A stretch of 64,000 nt of DNA from Heterohyrax brucei (taxonomy: Eukaryota > Chordata > Mammalia > Hyracoidea > Procaviidae): the NCBI GenBank assembly GCA_028571685.1, contig CM053162.1:9366001-9430000 (forward strand). The letters run 5' to 3'. Positions 34,716-48,350 of the stretch are shown here, in pieces; the first letter of the stretch is position 1; each line of letters opens with the position of its first letter. Under the pieces are notes generated by a model. That model was not told the DNA's origin, did not search any database, and saw only the letters and a list, made by a program, of their open reading frames with translations. The position numbers and the translations under genes were made by a program.

Positions 34716-37365
34716 CTCTTTTTGAATGTTGTTAGCGTGATAATTTTTTCCACCCTTTGAGTTCTAGTTTGTTTGCTTCTTTAAGTCTAAGGTATGTCTC
34801 CCGTAGGCAGTATACAGATGGATTGTGGTTTTGTGTCAAATCTGCCACTCTGCATCTTTTTATTGGTACTTTCAATCCATTTACATTCAGCATAAACACT
34901 GATAGGTAAGAGTTTAGTGCTGTCACTTTGATGTCTTTTGTGTGTGTGTTGTTGACAGTTTCTTTGTTCCACTTAATTTTCTGTGCTAAGTCATTTTTCT
35001 GTATGTATATTCTTTTCATCTTTTTCATTGTTGGTAGTTTTATATTTGTGGAGACATTGTGTTTATCTTTCCTTTTTTTTATTTTGATGCACAGGATTGA
35101 TAATTTCCTTTGTGGTTACCTTAATATGTATCCCTCTTTTTCTAAATTTAAACCAGCCCTTAATTTCTATATATCACCTTAACTTCTGCTCCATGTAAAG
35201 GATCTGTGACTGTATTTTTTAAGTCCCCTGTTTTGTTTGTTATAATGTTTACATCATAACATCTCTATTTCCCTATTTGCAGAGTTTTAGCTTTATTCAT
35301 TTTTGTGATTTCCCAGACTGGGGTGGTATCTAATTGCTCTGTCCTGTGTTCTAGTCTTAGATTGTTATCTGACACTACTGATTTTCTAATCAAAGGACTC
35401 CCTTTCATATTTTTTGTAATTTTGGTTTGATTTTCACAAGTTCCCTGAATTTCTTTTTTCTGGAAATGTCCTAACTTTGCCATCATACTTGACAAACAGT
35501 TTTGTTGGATATATCATTCTTGCTGGCAATTATTTTCTTGCAAAGTTTTGTACATGTCATCCCATTGCCTTCTTAGTTGCATGGTTTCTGCTGAATAGTC
35601 TGAGCTTAGTCCTATGGGCTCTCCTTTGTATACTATTATCATTTATCATTAGCCAATTTTAAAATTGTCTCATCTTTATTTTTGGCAAATTTGATTATTA
35701 CATGCCATTATGTCTCTCTTTCGGGATCTCCCTTATGTGAAGTTTGATGAGTGTCTTGGATAGGTATCTTCTCATCTTTCATGATAACTGAGACATTTCC
35801 TGTCAATAAATCTTCAACAATTCTGTCTGTATTGTTGTTATCTCCCCTGTTCTGCTACTCTAATCACTCATAGGTTATTCCTTCTGATAGAGTCCCACAT
35901 AATTCATAGTGTTTCTTGATTTTTTTAATTCTTTTATCTGATTCTTCCTCAAATATGTTGATGTCACATGCCTTATCTTCAACCTCACTAGTTCAGCTTT
36001 CCACTGTCTCGATTCTGCTCCTTTGACTACCTATTGAGTTGTCTAATTTGCAATTTTCTTATTAATTTTTTGAATTTCTAATTCCCATCTTTGTATGCTT
36101 ACTTGCAGCTTGTTCAACTTGTCATTATGCGCTGTTGCATTTTGCCTCATTTCATTCCTGATCTCTTAAAGAGTTCTAAATACTGAACTTTTTGTATTCT
36201 ACTTTCAATAATTCCAAGAAGTTCTCTCTTCATCTGGAAAATTTCTTGATTCTTTGATTTCTTGAATTCTTTGATTTCTGAAGCCATTGTGATCTGCTTC
36301 TTCAAGTGATTAGATATTGACTGTTGTCTCCAAATCATCAGTAAGTTGTTGAAACTATTTATGTTTGCCTACTGTATTCTAGCTTCTTATTTTGTTTTGT
36401 TTTGTTATGTCCAAGTAGGCTAGTCATATGTGCTAGTTTGAGTCTTGATGCCTTTGAAGTTCTAATGTCCCTTCTCCAGATAGAATGGTTACTGGACATG
36501 GAAGATCAAGAGTCCATTTGCTTTCCTTGTATGAATTCGGGTTAGTTGTTTAAGTAGTCATCAAGAGTATGATGAAGGCTCTCCCCTAATGTTCTAGATG
36601 GGCAGGGCTGATTGGTGTAGGCACAGGTATCTTGCTTTAGGCACTGACAAAGGCAGGGTCTAACTACCATCCCTAAGTGTCTGTGCAGATGGTGTGTCCC
36701 GTAATGTCTGACTCTAGGTTAAAGAGCTGTTTCTGCCCTAAATTTCCAGTTCAGAAGTGTCAGCAGATTCCTCCTCCTGCCCCTCCTGGCCCCTGCACCC
36801 CAACCCCCCACTTCTTCCACTTAAATTGTGCCCTCTGGAAGTCTTGGAGAATGGCTCAGTGCAGGCTTAAGGAGTCATACTTCCTGTTCAGTTAATGACA
36901 TCAGACCCTGGAGCTGGATACAATGCAGAAAAGGAAAAAGGAAGTGCTAGGAGAAAGGAGAGAGGTTCATCCTGAAAGAAAAGTTTAGATCTGCACAATA
37001 TGTTAGACACAAACCACTTAGCTTTTGATGATCTAGTGCTGTTTTTCACTGGTTGTAGAGTTATGAATGGATTCTCTAGTTAATTTCTTCTGCTAAGGAT
37101 GATGCACTCCAAATGCCACCTCTCTACTCACCACAGTGGCCACAGCCCATTCCTGATGGGTCAGATCTGGCTAGTCCTAGGTGCTTCTACAACTACTTCT
37201 CTGTCCCCATCACTCAGTCAAATTTCTCAACTTTCCATTTGATGTTCAGGGCTCCTAGAATGTCATATGTAGTCAATTCATTTGTTCTTTTGAGTCTTTG
37301 TCATTAGACAGATCACAGGAAGGAAGCATCTGATTACTTCACCATCTTAGCCCTGCCTCCTCCTC
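34716..37365 (-). mobile_element. 5' half of an L1 (5'UTR, ORF1, start of ORF2) inside the host L1
   Basis: It ends at an L1 5' terminus at about 37341-37365 (on the minus strand, a G-rich start followed by aagatgg). It contains a 5'UTR (36360-37365), a broken ORF1 (about 35260-36350) and the ORF2 endonuclease start (about 34732-34970). Both borders show the same context, ctctttttgaatgttg at 34716 and ctcttttttgaatgt at 37366. This is either a target duplication or the homologous position of two recombining L1s. Confidence 0.65.
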
Positions 37366-39757
37366 CTCTTTTTTGAATGTTGTGTGCTTGATATATTTTT
37401 TCCATCCTTTGAGTTTCAGCTTGTTTGTGTTTTTCAGTCTCAGGTGTGTCTCCTGTAGGCTGCATATAGATGGGTCATGTATTTTATCCATTCTGCTAAT
37501 ATCAGTCTCTTTACTGATACATTTAATGCATTTACAATCAGCATGATTACTGGTAGGCATTAGTTTTGTGCTGTCATTTTGATATCCTTTTTTGTATTGT
37601 TGACAGTTTATTTTTTCAACTTTTCTGATGCTGAGTCTTTTTTCTTTATGTATTTTGTTTTCATCCTTTTCATTGTGGTTTAGTATAATTGTTAGTTTCC
37701 CTGGTGCTTACCATAATATTTACCCCTATTTTTCAAAGTTTCAGCCAATGTTTTATTTCTTTATATCATCTTGATTTCTCCTCCATATGAAAGTTCTGTG
37801 ACTACATTTTTTAGTCCCCTTATTTTGATTTAGTGTTGTCATCTTTCACATATTGAAGTCTCTGTTTACCTATTTTTGGTGCTTCAGATTTTATTTATTT
37901 TTGTCATTTCCCAGTCTGGGTTGGTATCTAGTTGCTCTGCCCTGTGTTCTAGTCTTGGGTTGTTATCTGATGTTATAGATTTTCTAATCAATGGACTCCC
38001 TTCACTATGTCTTGTAATTTTGGTTTGGTTTTTGCAAATTTCTTGAATTTCTGTTTTTCTGGAAATGTCCAAATTTTACCATCCTTTTCAAGAGAGAGTT
38101 TTTCTGGATATACAATTCTTGGCTGGCAATTTTTTTCCTTCAAGACATTGTGGTTTCTGCTGAGTAATCTGAGATTAGTCTTAACGATGTTCCTTTGTAC
38201 ATGATTTTTTATTTATCCCTAGCTGCCCTTAAAATACTCCCTTCACATGAGTTTTGGAAAGTTTGATCATAATATCTCTTCATGATTTCTTTAGTGGTAT
38301 ACCCTGTGTAAGTTCTATGAGCATCTTGGATACACATCTTCTCATCTTTCACAGTATAGATGAAGTTTTCTACCAAAACATCTTCAACAGTTCTCTTCGT
38401 CTTTTCTGTTATTTCATACTCCCCCCCCCCATTACGGTAGTCCAGTAACTCATAGGTTATTCTTCTTGATAAAGTCCTACATAATTCCTAGGTCCTCTTC
38501 ATTTTTCTTAATTCCTCCATCTGATTTTTCCTGAAATATATTGCTATCAAGTGTTCTATCTTCAATTGCACTATTTCTGACTTCCATTGCCCCAATTCTG
38601 CTCCTTTGACTTTCTGTTGAGTTGTTTAATTCTGAGACTTTATTCTTAATCTTCGGAATTGCTATTTGCTGCCTCTCTGCAGATTCTTGCAGCCTATTTT
38701 GTTTCTAATTATGCTTTCCCTCTAAACTTTTTTTATTGCGATTGAGTGGAAGTTTACAAATACCAATTCAAATTTGCATCCCCACCTATCTGCAGCTCCC
38801 TCCGCTCTCCTTGCTCAGTGACAGCACACTCCTCCTTTTCATTAAATATGTCATATCCTATTATCAATCTCCTGTTTCCTCCTCTTCACCCTCTCCTCTC
38901 CCATGTAGAAAGAGACAAGTAGGATGGCATCCTATAAATGCATAGAACCATAAAGTACACATGTCATATGGTTACATTGTGTCCCTGAGTCCAGTCCATT
39001 TTTGTCTCAAGAGTTGACCTCAGTAGTGCTTTCTGGACAGGGCCAGCAACACGTCTAGGGGCCACGCTTCCAGGGGATCCCCCAGGCCATCAGACCATCA
39101 ATTGTGGTCTTTCAGTAGAATTCTTCAGCTGCACTCCTCCTTTTCTTGTGTTGCCAGAGGCACTCAACATTGTGTGCCCCATCACAGCTATCTTTGGTAG
39201 TGGCCAGGCACCACCTGGTTCTTCTAGTCACGTGTTGATAGAGTCACCCATTCACATGGGTCCTTCAGTCTCCTAGGCTCTATTTTCCTCATACTTTTGT
39301 TGCTTTTGGTGACCCTCTGTTCTGGATGACTTGGAACTATTTGGTGTACCTCAGATGGCAGCTTGCTAACTTTTAAGACCCCAGATGCCACTTGCCAATA
39401 CAGAGTGCAGAAGAGTCTCTTAGCAATAGGCTAGTTATGCCAATTGGCCTCCATGTCCCCCAAGAGCAGGGTCCCCAGTGCCCACCCTGCTGTTCTACCC
39501 TCACAATATTGGGTTAAGATTAGAAAAGGTGTCAGTTTATGTTGAAGTCCAGTTAAGTTGATCTACTTTCTATTGTGTGTTATTACTACTTTCTCTCAAC
39601 CAAGTTTCTGTCAAAAATCTAATCTATGGCCAACCCTCCCCCACCTTCTGGTCATCAAAGTCTTTTCTTCTGTAATAAGTCTAATTTAAGCCCTTATTAT
39701 AGAGGTCTCATACAATATTTGTCCTTTTGTTGCTGACTACTTTCACTCAGCATAAGG

Positions 39758-42700
39758 AGGATAACAGCATCAGACAAGGAAGATAACAGCTTCAGATGAA
39801 GAGGGTAAAGATGGAGTGAAAGCCCGCACTTGTTTGTCAGTGGAGGCTTGCTTGTTGCTGTGGTACTAGAAGCTATGCCACTGGTATTTAAGTACTAGCA
39901 GGTTACCCATGGTAGACAAGTTTCAGCTAAGCTTCCAGACTGAGGCATACTAGGAAGAAGGACCTGGTAGTCTACATCTGAAAACAATTAGCCAGGGAAA
40001 ACCTTATGAATAGCAGCCAAACATTGTCAGATATGGCACTGTAAAGTGAGCCCTCCAGACAAGAAGGCACTCAGAAGACTAGGGAAGAGTTGCCTCCTCA
40101 AAGTAGAGTCTACTTTAATGACACAGATGGAGTAAGGCCTTTGGGATCTTTGTTTGCTGATGTGGCATGATGCAAAATGAGATGAAACAGCTAAAAACAT
40201 CCATTAGTAATCAGGACATGGAATATATGAAGTATGAATCTAAGAAAATTGGAAATCATCAAAAATGAAATGGAACACATAAACATTGAGATCCTAGCCA
40301 TTAGTGAACTGAAAGGGACCAGTCTGGGCCATTCTGCATCCAATAATGATATGGTCTACTATGCCGAGATAAAAACTTGAAGAGGAATGGTGTAGCATTC
40401 ATCATTAAAAAGAATATTTCAAGATCTGTCCTGAAGTACAACCCTGTAGTGATAGGATAATCCCCATAGACCTACAAAGAAGGCCACTTTTAATGCAACT
40501 ATTATTTGAATTTATCCACCAACCACTAAGGCCAAAAATGAAGAGATTGATGATTTTTACCAGCTTCTGCAGTCTGAAATTGATGGAACATGCAATCAGA
40601 ACACATTGATAATTACATGTGACTGGAATGTAAAAGTTGGAAACAAAGAAGAAGAATCGGTAGTTGGAAAAAACAGCCTTGGAGATAGAAATAATGCCAG
40701 ATGTGTCATAATAGCATTTTTTCAAGAATAACGACTTCTTCATTGAATACCTTTTTTAACTAACACAAACAGCAACTGTGTGTATAGACTTCACCAGATG
40801 AAATACACAGGAACCAAATCTACTACGTCTGTGGAAAAAGATAACGTAAAACCTCCATATCAGCAGTCAGAACAACACCAGGTGCTGACAGTGGCACAAA
40901 TCATCAATTGCTCATATACAAATTCAAACTGAAATTCAAGAAAATTGGAACAAGTCCACAAGAGCCAAAGTATGACCTGAGGTATATCCCTCCTGAGTTT
41001 AAAGACCATCTCAAGAACAGATTTGATGTGCTGATCACTAATGACTGCAGACCAGAAGAATTGTGAAATGACATTATGTATGAAAAGAGCAAGAGGTCAG
41101 TTAAAAGACAGGAAGGAAAGAAAAGATCAAACTGGATGCCAGAAGAGACTCTGAAACTTCCTCTCCAATGCTGAACAGCTAAAGCAAAAGGAAGCAAAAG
41201 CAAAATGAAAGACCTAAGAGAAGATTCCAAAGAGCAGATCAAGAAGACAAAAGAAAGTATCATAATGACATGTAAAGAGCTGGAAATGGAAAACCAGAGG
41301 GAAGAATATGCTCTGCATTACTCAAGCTGAAAGAACTGAATAAAAAATTCATGCCTTGAGTTGTAGTACTGAAGGATTCTACAAGGAAGCTATTAAATGA
41401 TTCAGGCAGCATCAAAAGAAGGTTGAAGGAATGTACTGAATAATTACACAAGAAAGAACTGGTTGATGTTCAGCCATTTGCAGGGGTAGTATATGATCAG
41501 AAACCAATGGTACTGAAGGAAAAGTTGAAGCTGCTTTGAAGGCATTAGCAAAACACAAGGCCCAGGAATTGATGGGATTATCAACTGAGATACTTCAACA
41601 AACAGATGCAGCACTGGAAGTGCTCGCTCATCTATGCCAAGAAATTTGAAGGACAGCTACCCAGACAACTGACTGGAAGAGACCCACATGTATGCCCATT
41701 GCAAAAAAGCTGATCCAACTGAATGCAGATTTTACTGAACAATGTTGGTAATATCACACACAAGTAAAATTTTACTCAAGATCATTCTAAAACAACTGCA
41801 ACAGTAATGTGACCATGAACTACCAGAAATTCAAGCTGGATTCAGAAGAGGACTTGGAACTGGGAATATCACTGCTGATGTCACATGGATCTTGAGTGAA
41901 AGCAGAGAATACCAGAAAAACATTTACTTGTGATTTCAGTAATTATGCAAAGGCATTCAATTGTGTGGATCATAACAAATTATGAATAACATTGCAGAGA
42001 ATGGGGATTCCAGAACACTTAATTGTGCTCTTAAGGAATCTATATACAGATCAAGAGGCAGTCATGCAAACAAAATAAGGGGACACTGAATGGTTTCAAG
42101 TCAGGAAAGGTTTGCATCAGGGCTGTATCCTTTCACCATACCTTTTCAATTTGTAAATTGAGCAAATAATCCAAGAATCTGGATTCTACAAAGAAGAACG
42201 GGACATCAGGGTTAAAGGACAACTCTTTAAACACCAAAATTATGCAGACGACACCATTTCACTTCTGGAAGTGAAGGTTTAAAACACACACTGATGAAGA
42301 CCAAGGACCACAGCCTTCAGTATGGATTGCACCTCAACATCAAGAAAACAAAAATCCTCACAACCTGACCAGTAAGCAAAATCATCATAAATGGAGGAAG
42401 GGTTGAAGTTGTCAAGGATTTCATTTTACTTGGGTCCACAATCAATGTTCATGGAAGAAATCAAAAGACACATTGCTTTGGGAAAATCTGCTACGAAGGA
42501 TCTCTTTCTATATTGAAAAGTAAAGATGTCACCTTGAAGATTATGGTGCACCTGACCCAAGCCATGAGATTTTGAATTAACTCATATGCATGTGAAAGTG
42601 GGACAATGAACAAAGAAGACAGAAGAAGAATTGACGCCTTTGAACAGTGGTGTTGGAGAGGAACATTGAATGTACCATGGAACAAGAAAAGAATAAACAG

Positions 42701-43002
42701 ATCTGTTCTGGAAGCAGTACAAACAGAGTGTGCAGAAGCAAAGATGCCAAGATTGCATCTTACATACTTTGGACATGTTGTCAGAAAGGATCAGTCTTTG
42801 GAGAGGGACATCATGCTTGGTAGAGTGCAGGGTCAGCGAAGAAGAGGAAGACCGTAGATAAGATGGATTGACACAGTGGCCACGACAACGGGCTTAAGCG
42901 TAACAATCAACATGGCACAAGACCCAGTAGTGTTTTGTTCTGTTGTTCATAGGGTCACTATGAATCAGAATCAACTCCATGGCACCCAACAACGACAACA
43001 AT
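39758..43002 (+). mobile_element. RTE-type LINE (BovB-like), near full length
   Basis: About 3.25 kb, the size expected for BovB-like RTEs, inserted some twenty codons before the ORF2 stop of the full-length L1. It has a 5' region (39758-40200), an endonuclease part, a reverse transcriptase part, a C-terminal arginine-rich block and a short 3' end (tcactatgaatcagaatcaa, then ACAACGACAACA). This 3' end is shared with AfroSINE tails, so this LINE family is the likely helper of those SINEs. Confidence 0.88.
40210..42857 (+). pseudogene. RTE ORF remnant: endonuclease plus reverse transcriptase
   Basis: The reading frame is spread over several frames with stops. The endonuclease block CDWNVKVG (codons from 40618, GDWN/GDFN in intact relatives) has its first Gly replaced by Cys. 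The reverse transcriptase active-site box YADD is intact at 42241-42252. The C-terminal block (RRIDAFEQWCWRG, later HLTYFGHVVRKD and GRVQGQRRRGRP) at 42606-42857 is the best-preserved frame and typical of BovB/RTE proteins. The intact protein would make cDNA at a nicked target; this copy cannot. Confidence 0.85.
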
Positions 43003-46000
43003 GTATTCCAATTAAACAAAGTTATGACATGCTTCCTAAAGTCATTGTTCTTTACCGCTACATAGTGTTCCATTGAGTATATGTACCATAGTTTACCCAT
43101 TCATCTGTTGATGGGCATCTAGGTTGATTCCATCTTAATGTTACTGTGTACTGTGCTGCAATAAACATTCTTGTGGGTGTATCAGCTCATGTGGGAGCCT
43201 TTGTTTCTGCAGGATGTATTCCATGCAGTGGGATTACTGGATCAAACAGTATATTTCCAGCTTCTTAAGGAAGCACCAAATTGCTTTCCAAAGCGATTGT
43301 ACAATTTTGTAATCCCACCAGCAGTGTAGGAGAGTTCCTATCTCTCCCCAGCCTCTCCAGCATTTGTTGTTTTGTGCTTTCTGGATCATGGTCAACCTTG
43401 TTGGGGTGACATGTTATCTCATTGTAGTTTTGATTTGTATTTCTCTAATAGCTAATGATGTGTCTTTTGACTGCCTGGATATCCTCTTTAGTGAAGTCTC
43501 TGTCCGTCTCCTTTGCCTATCACTTAACTGGCTTGTTTACCTTTTGCTTGTTTATATTTTGCAATACCTTGGAGATCATATCTCTGTGCAACATGTAGTT
43601 GCCAAATATTTTTTCCATTTCTGTAAGTAGTCTTTTAACTCTTTTGATGGTCTTTGAATGAGCGAAAGTGTTTGATTCTTAGAAGGTCCCATTTGTTTTC
43701 TCTTCTGTTAATTGTGTTTTGTTTATCAGATTTTGAAGTCTGTCTAATCTGTTTATTGCAACTTCCATTGTTGACCCTACTTTTTCTTGCATGATCTGTA
43801 TCGTTTTACTCTTGATATTTAGGACTTTAATACATTTTGAGTTACTTTTTGTATAAGGTATGAGATATGTGTCTTGTTTCAATTTTTTGCAGATGGATAT
43901 CCAATTTTACCAACACTATTTGTTAAAGAGACTGTTTTGGCCCCAGCTTACAATCTTAGGGCCTTTGGCAAATATCAACTGTTCATAAGAGAATAGTGAC
44001 ATCTCTGGGGTCTCAACTCTGAATCTTTGGTCTACATGTCTGTTTTTGTACCAGTACTAGGCTGTTTTGAATACTGTGGCAATGTAATAGTTTCTAAGGT
44101 CAGGTAGTGTGACGCCTCCAACTGTGTTCCTTTTCTTCAGTAGTGCTTTACATATCTGAGTTTTCTTCTCTTTACAAAGTTAGTGATTTCTTTCTCCATC
44201 TCATTAAAAAATGACACTGGAATTTACATTGGGATTGCATTGTATATGTAGATCGCTTTGAATAAAATAGACATTTTTGCGATGTTACGTCTTCCCATCC
44301 ACAAGCAAGGTAGGTTTCTCCACTTATGTAAGTATCTCTCGGTTTCTTGCAGTAAGGTCTTGTAGTTCTTTCTGTATAGGTCTCTTATTTCTCTAGCTAG
44401 ATTTATTCCTAGTTGTTTTATCTTCTTGGGCGCTATAAAAAATGGTAATGATTTGGTGATTTCCTCTTTGATGAATTATTTGTGGGTGTACAGGAATCCC
44501 ACTGATTTACTCATGTTTATCTTATACTTTGATACTTTGCTGAACTATTAGTTCAAGTGATTTACTTAGGGATTCTTTAGGATTCTCTACATATACAATC
44601 ATATCATCTGTGAAAAGGGAGATTTTTACTTCTTTGCTGATGCAGATGGCCTTAATTACTTTGTCTTGTCTAATTGCTCTGGCCAGAATTCCTAGTACAA
44701 CACTGAATACAAGTGGTGAGAGTCAGCATCCTTGTCTAGTTTCCATTCTCAAGAATTCTTTCAGTCTCTCTCCATTCAGAATGATGTAGGCAGCTATCTT
44801 TGCATAGATGCCCCTTATGGCTTTAAGTAATTTCCCTTCTATTCCTATTTTGCTGAGAGTTTTTAGTATGAATGGGTGTTGGACTTGGTCAAATGCCTTT
44901 TCTGCATCAATAGACAAAATCAAGTGACTAGCATATTTTGTGTTATTTATGTGGTTGATCACATTAATTGTTTTCTGATATTGAACCAGCCTTGCATCCC
45001 TGGTATGAATCCAGTTTGGTCATGGTGAATTATTTTTCTGATACGTTGTTGAATTCTATTCATTAGGATTTTGTTGAAGATTTTTGCAACTAGTTTCATG
45101 AATGATATTGGTCTGTAATTTTCTTTTTTTTGTGGGATCTTTCCTTGACTTTGGCATGAGGGTTATACTGGCTTCATAGAATGAATTGGGAGTAGTATTG
45201 GAGTAACTCCTCTCTGAACGTTTAGTAGAATTCTCAAGCAAAGCCATCTCAGACAGGACTTTTTTGGTTGGTACTTTCTTTATCACTTTTTCCATCTCTT
45301 CCTTTGTGATGGGTTTACTAAGTTGTTCTACTTCTCCTTGTGATAATTTTGGTAGGTGATATGAATCTAGAAATGTATCCATTTCCTCTAGGTTTTCAAA
45401 TCTGTTAGAGTACAGTCTTTTGTAGTATTCTGTTATGATACCTCTGATTTCAGGAGGTCTGTTGTGACTTCTCCCATCTCATTTCTTATTTGGGTTGTTT
45501 CCTCTCCTGTTTTTCTTTTGTAAGTTTAGCCAACAGTTTATCAATTATGTTGATCTTTTCAAAGAACCAGCTTTTGGTTTTGTTAATTTTTTTCAGTTGT
45601 TCTTCTGTACTTTAATTCATTTAGTTCTGTTCTAATCTTTATGATCTGTTTTCTTCTGGTGCCTGAGGGATTCCTCTGCTGCTCTCTTTCTACTTGTTCA
45701 AGCTGTAGGACTATTTCTTAGGTTTGGGTCCTTTCTTCCTTCCAGATGTGTGCATTTATAGAGAAGAACTGACCTCTGAACTCAGCTTTGGCTATATCCC
45801 ATAGGTCCTGGTAGAATGTGTTTTCACTCTCATTTGATTCCATACATTTCTTTATTTCATCCATAATTTCTTCTCTAACCCATGGATTTTTGAGCTCAGT
45901 GTTGCTCAGTTTCCAGAAGTTTAAATTTCCACCTGATTTTTTTCTGCTACTGATTTCACCTATTATGGCTTTATGATCTGAAAAGATGCTTTGCAATAAT

Positions 46001-46740
46001 TGGTTTTTATTTTGTTGAGACTTGTTTTATGTCCTAACACATGGTCTGTTCTGCAAAATGTTGCATGTGCATTGGAGAAGAAGGTGTATTTATCTATTGA
46101 TGGGTAAAAAGCTCTGTATATATTGATGAGGTCTTGTGATTGTCACAATAAGATCTTCTGTGTCTTTACTAAGCTTTTTTCTGGGTGATCTGACCATTAC
46201 TGAAAGTGGAGTGTTGAAGTTGCTAATTATTATTGTGGGTTGATCTATTTCATTTTTCAATGTTATCAGTGTTTATTCAATGTGTTTAGACGTACTCTGG
46301 TACTGGGTGCATAAATATTTAGTATTGTTAAGTCCTGCTTGTTCACTGAAACTTTCCGCAATAAATAGTGACTGTCCTTGTCCACGATGGTTGATTTTAC
46401 ATTAAAATCTATTTTATCTGAGATTAGTATTGTCACTTTTGCTCTTTTTGTATGTTGTGGGCTTGGTATATATTTGCCCATCCTTTAATTTCTCATTTGT
46501 TCATATCTTTGAGTCTAAGGTGTGCTTCTTGTAGGCAACATATGTGTGTTTTGATCCAAGACGTCACTGACTGTCTCTTTATTGGAGCATTCAGTCTGTT
46601 TACATTCAGTGTAGTTGTTGATAAGCATGTGTTTAGTGCTGTAATTTTGATGTATTTCTTTTTTATTGATGTTTTCCATGTTGCTTTCAATATTTTGTTC
46701 TGTGTCATTCTTCTTTATGGGTTGACTTTTCATCTTTTTC
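43003..46740 (-). pseudogene. L1 ORF2 remnant of the full-length L1
   Basis: From right to left: the endonuclease start (46493-46708, with a TLNVNRLNAPIKR block and CCLQEAHLRLKD); the linker region; the reverse transcriptase (44723-44962, with motif A in [18 protein letters not shown] and RQGC at the end); and the C-terminal domain at about 43010-43400. Stops and frameshifts interrupt every domain. The last codons lie left of the RTE insertion, near 39697-39757. Confidence 0.85.
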
Positions 46741-47092
46741 AGTGTTGATTTTGTGTTTGTTGTGATTCCTGTGTTATGTTTCTTGTTTTGATATGCTGCA
46801 TTGCTATTTTGCTTTGGGTATCCTTATCATCCCCCTTAATGTTCTAAATTTAAGCCAGACTTTAACTTCTGTATGTCTTTTTAATTTCTTCTCCATCAGA
46901 AAGGACTGTAACTACTGTAATATAGCCATCTTTTTAGTGTGATGGAGTCATAAATTTTGTGATATCATACTTGGTTTCCTTCTTTTAATATTGTAGTTTT
47001 GATTGAGCCTTGTGACTTCCTTAACTGAGTAGGATTCTGGAAGATGTGTTCTGCATTGCCTCGTTAAGTATATGCTTAATGTTTTTGTTTTT

Positions 47093-48350
47093 CTAAGCAA
47101 AGAGCTTTTTCAGTAAATCTTGTAGCTTGGGTTTGGTTTTAACAAAATCTCTAAGCTTCTGTTTATCTGTGAATGTCTTAATTTCATCTTCATATTTAAG
47201 AGACAATTTTTCAGGATATATAATTCTTGGTTGGAAGTTTTTCCCCTTCAAAGCTTTGAATGTGTCATCCCACTGCCTCCTTGCCAACATCGCTTCTGCC
47301 AAGAAGTCAGATGAAAGCCTACAGGGCTTCCCTCTGAATGTTAGCTTTGCTTTGAGCCTTACTACCTTTAAGAGAATCTGCTTCAAAGGGACTCTTTAAA
47401 GTATTCAAAAGCAAAGATGTCACTCTGAAGACAAAAACACATCTGACCCAAGCCATGGTATTTTCAATCACATCATATGCATGTGAAAACTGGACTATGA
47501 ACAAAGGAGACAGAAGAAAAATTGATGCCTTTGAATTATGGTTTTGGAGAAGAATGTTGAAAGTACCCTGGACCACCAAAAGACCAAACAGATCTGTTCT
47601 GGAAGAGGTACAACCAGAGTGCTCCTTGGAAGCAAAGATGACAAGACTGCATCTCACATACTTCAGACATGTTATCAGGAAGAAGAATGGCTTCATCCTT
47701 GGTAGAGTGGAGGGTCAGCAAAAAAGAGGAAGCTCTTTGATGAGATGGATTGACAGAGTGGCTGCAACAATAGACTTAAGCATAAAAACAATCGTGGACA
47801 TGACGTAAGACAGGGTAGCATTTTTTTCTGTGCTTCATGGGGTCGCTGTGAGTCTGAATTGCCTTGAGAGCACCTAACAATATCAACAACAAACTTTAAG
47901 GGAATATGTTTCTGTTTCATTTTATTAAGTGTGATTATAACGTATCTTGATGTCTTTCTCTTGTGATCTATTTTTTGTGGTGTTAGATATGCATCTTGGA
48001 AATCTATGTTCTCTTCTTTCATGATTTCAGGAATGTTTTCTGTCAGCAACTCTACAGCAATACTCTGTATTTTCAGCTACCCCTTCTTGTTCAGAAACTC
48101 TAATTACTCATAGATTATTCTTTTTAACAGAGTCCCTCTTGTTTCTTAATTCTTATTCATTTTTCTTATTTCTTTTCTCTGATTTCTCCTCATAAATACT
48201 GGTGTCAGTTGCTTTCTTCTCCTGCTCACTAAATCTGGATTCCATTTCCTCAGTTCTGCTCTTTTGGCTTTGGATTGAATTGTTTAATCCTGTAATTTTA
48301 GTATTAATCTGCTGGATTTCAGATTGTTGATGTTCCATCCATTCAAATAG
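47093..48350 (-). pseudogene. L1 ORF1 remnant of the full-length L1
   Basis: ORF1p is the RNA-binding trimeric chaperone of L1. The C-terminal domain is at 47093-47386 (RRQWDDTFKALKGKNFQPRI and KLSLKYEDEIKTFTDKQKL blocks). The middle part resumes at 47914-48049, and an N-terminal heptad-like, Gln/Glu/Lys-rich segment lies at 48153-48338. An RTE fragment splits it at 47385. The reading frame is broken. Confidence 0.8.
47385..47893 (+). mobile_element. RTE 3' fragment inside L1 ORF1, with target duplication
   Basis: A 5'-truncated RTE insertion covering the C-terminal coding block and tail, ending 'cacctaacaatatcaacaac'. It is flanked by ctttaagagaatctgcttc (47366-47384) and ctttaagggaatatgtttc (47894-47912), a 19-base duplication with three differences. 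L1 ORF1 reads on across it. Confidence 0.85.

Noticed and set aside
34928..35182. Plus-strand hydrophobic frame resembling a membrane protein
   Set aside because: T-rich antisense of L1 ORF2/ORF1 gives Phe/Leu-rich chance frames; the same occurs at 46452-46748 and 50162-50575.
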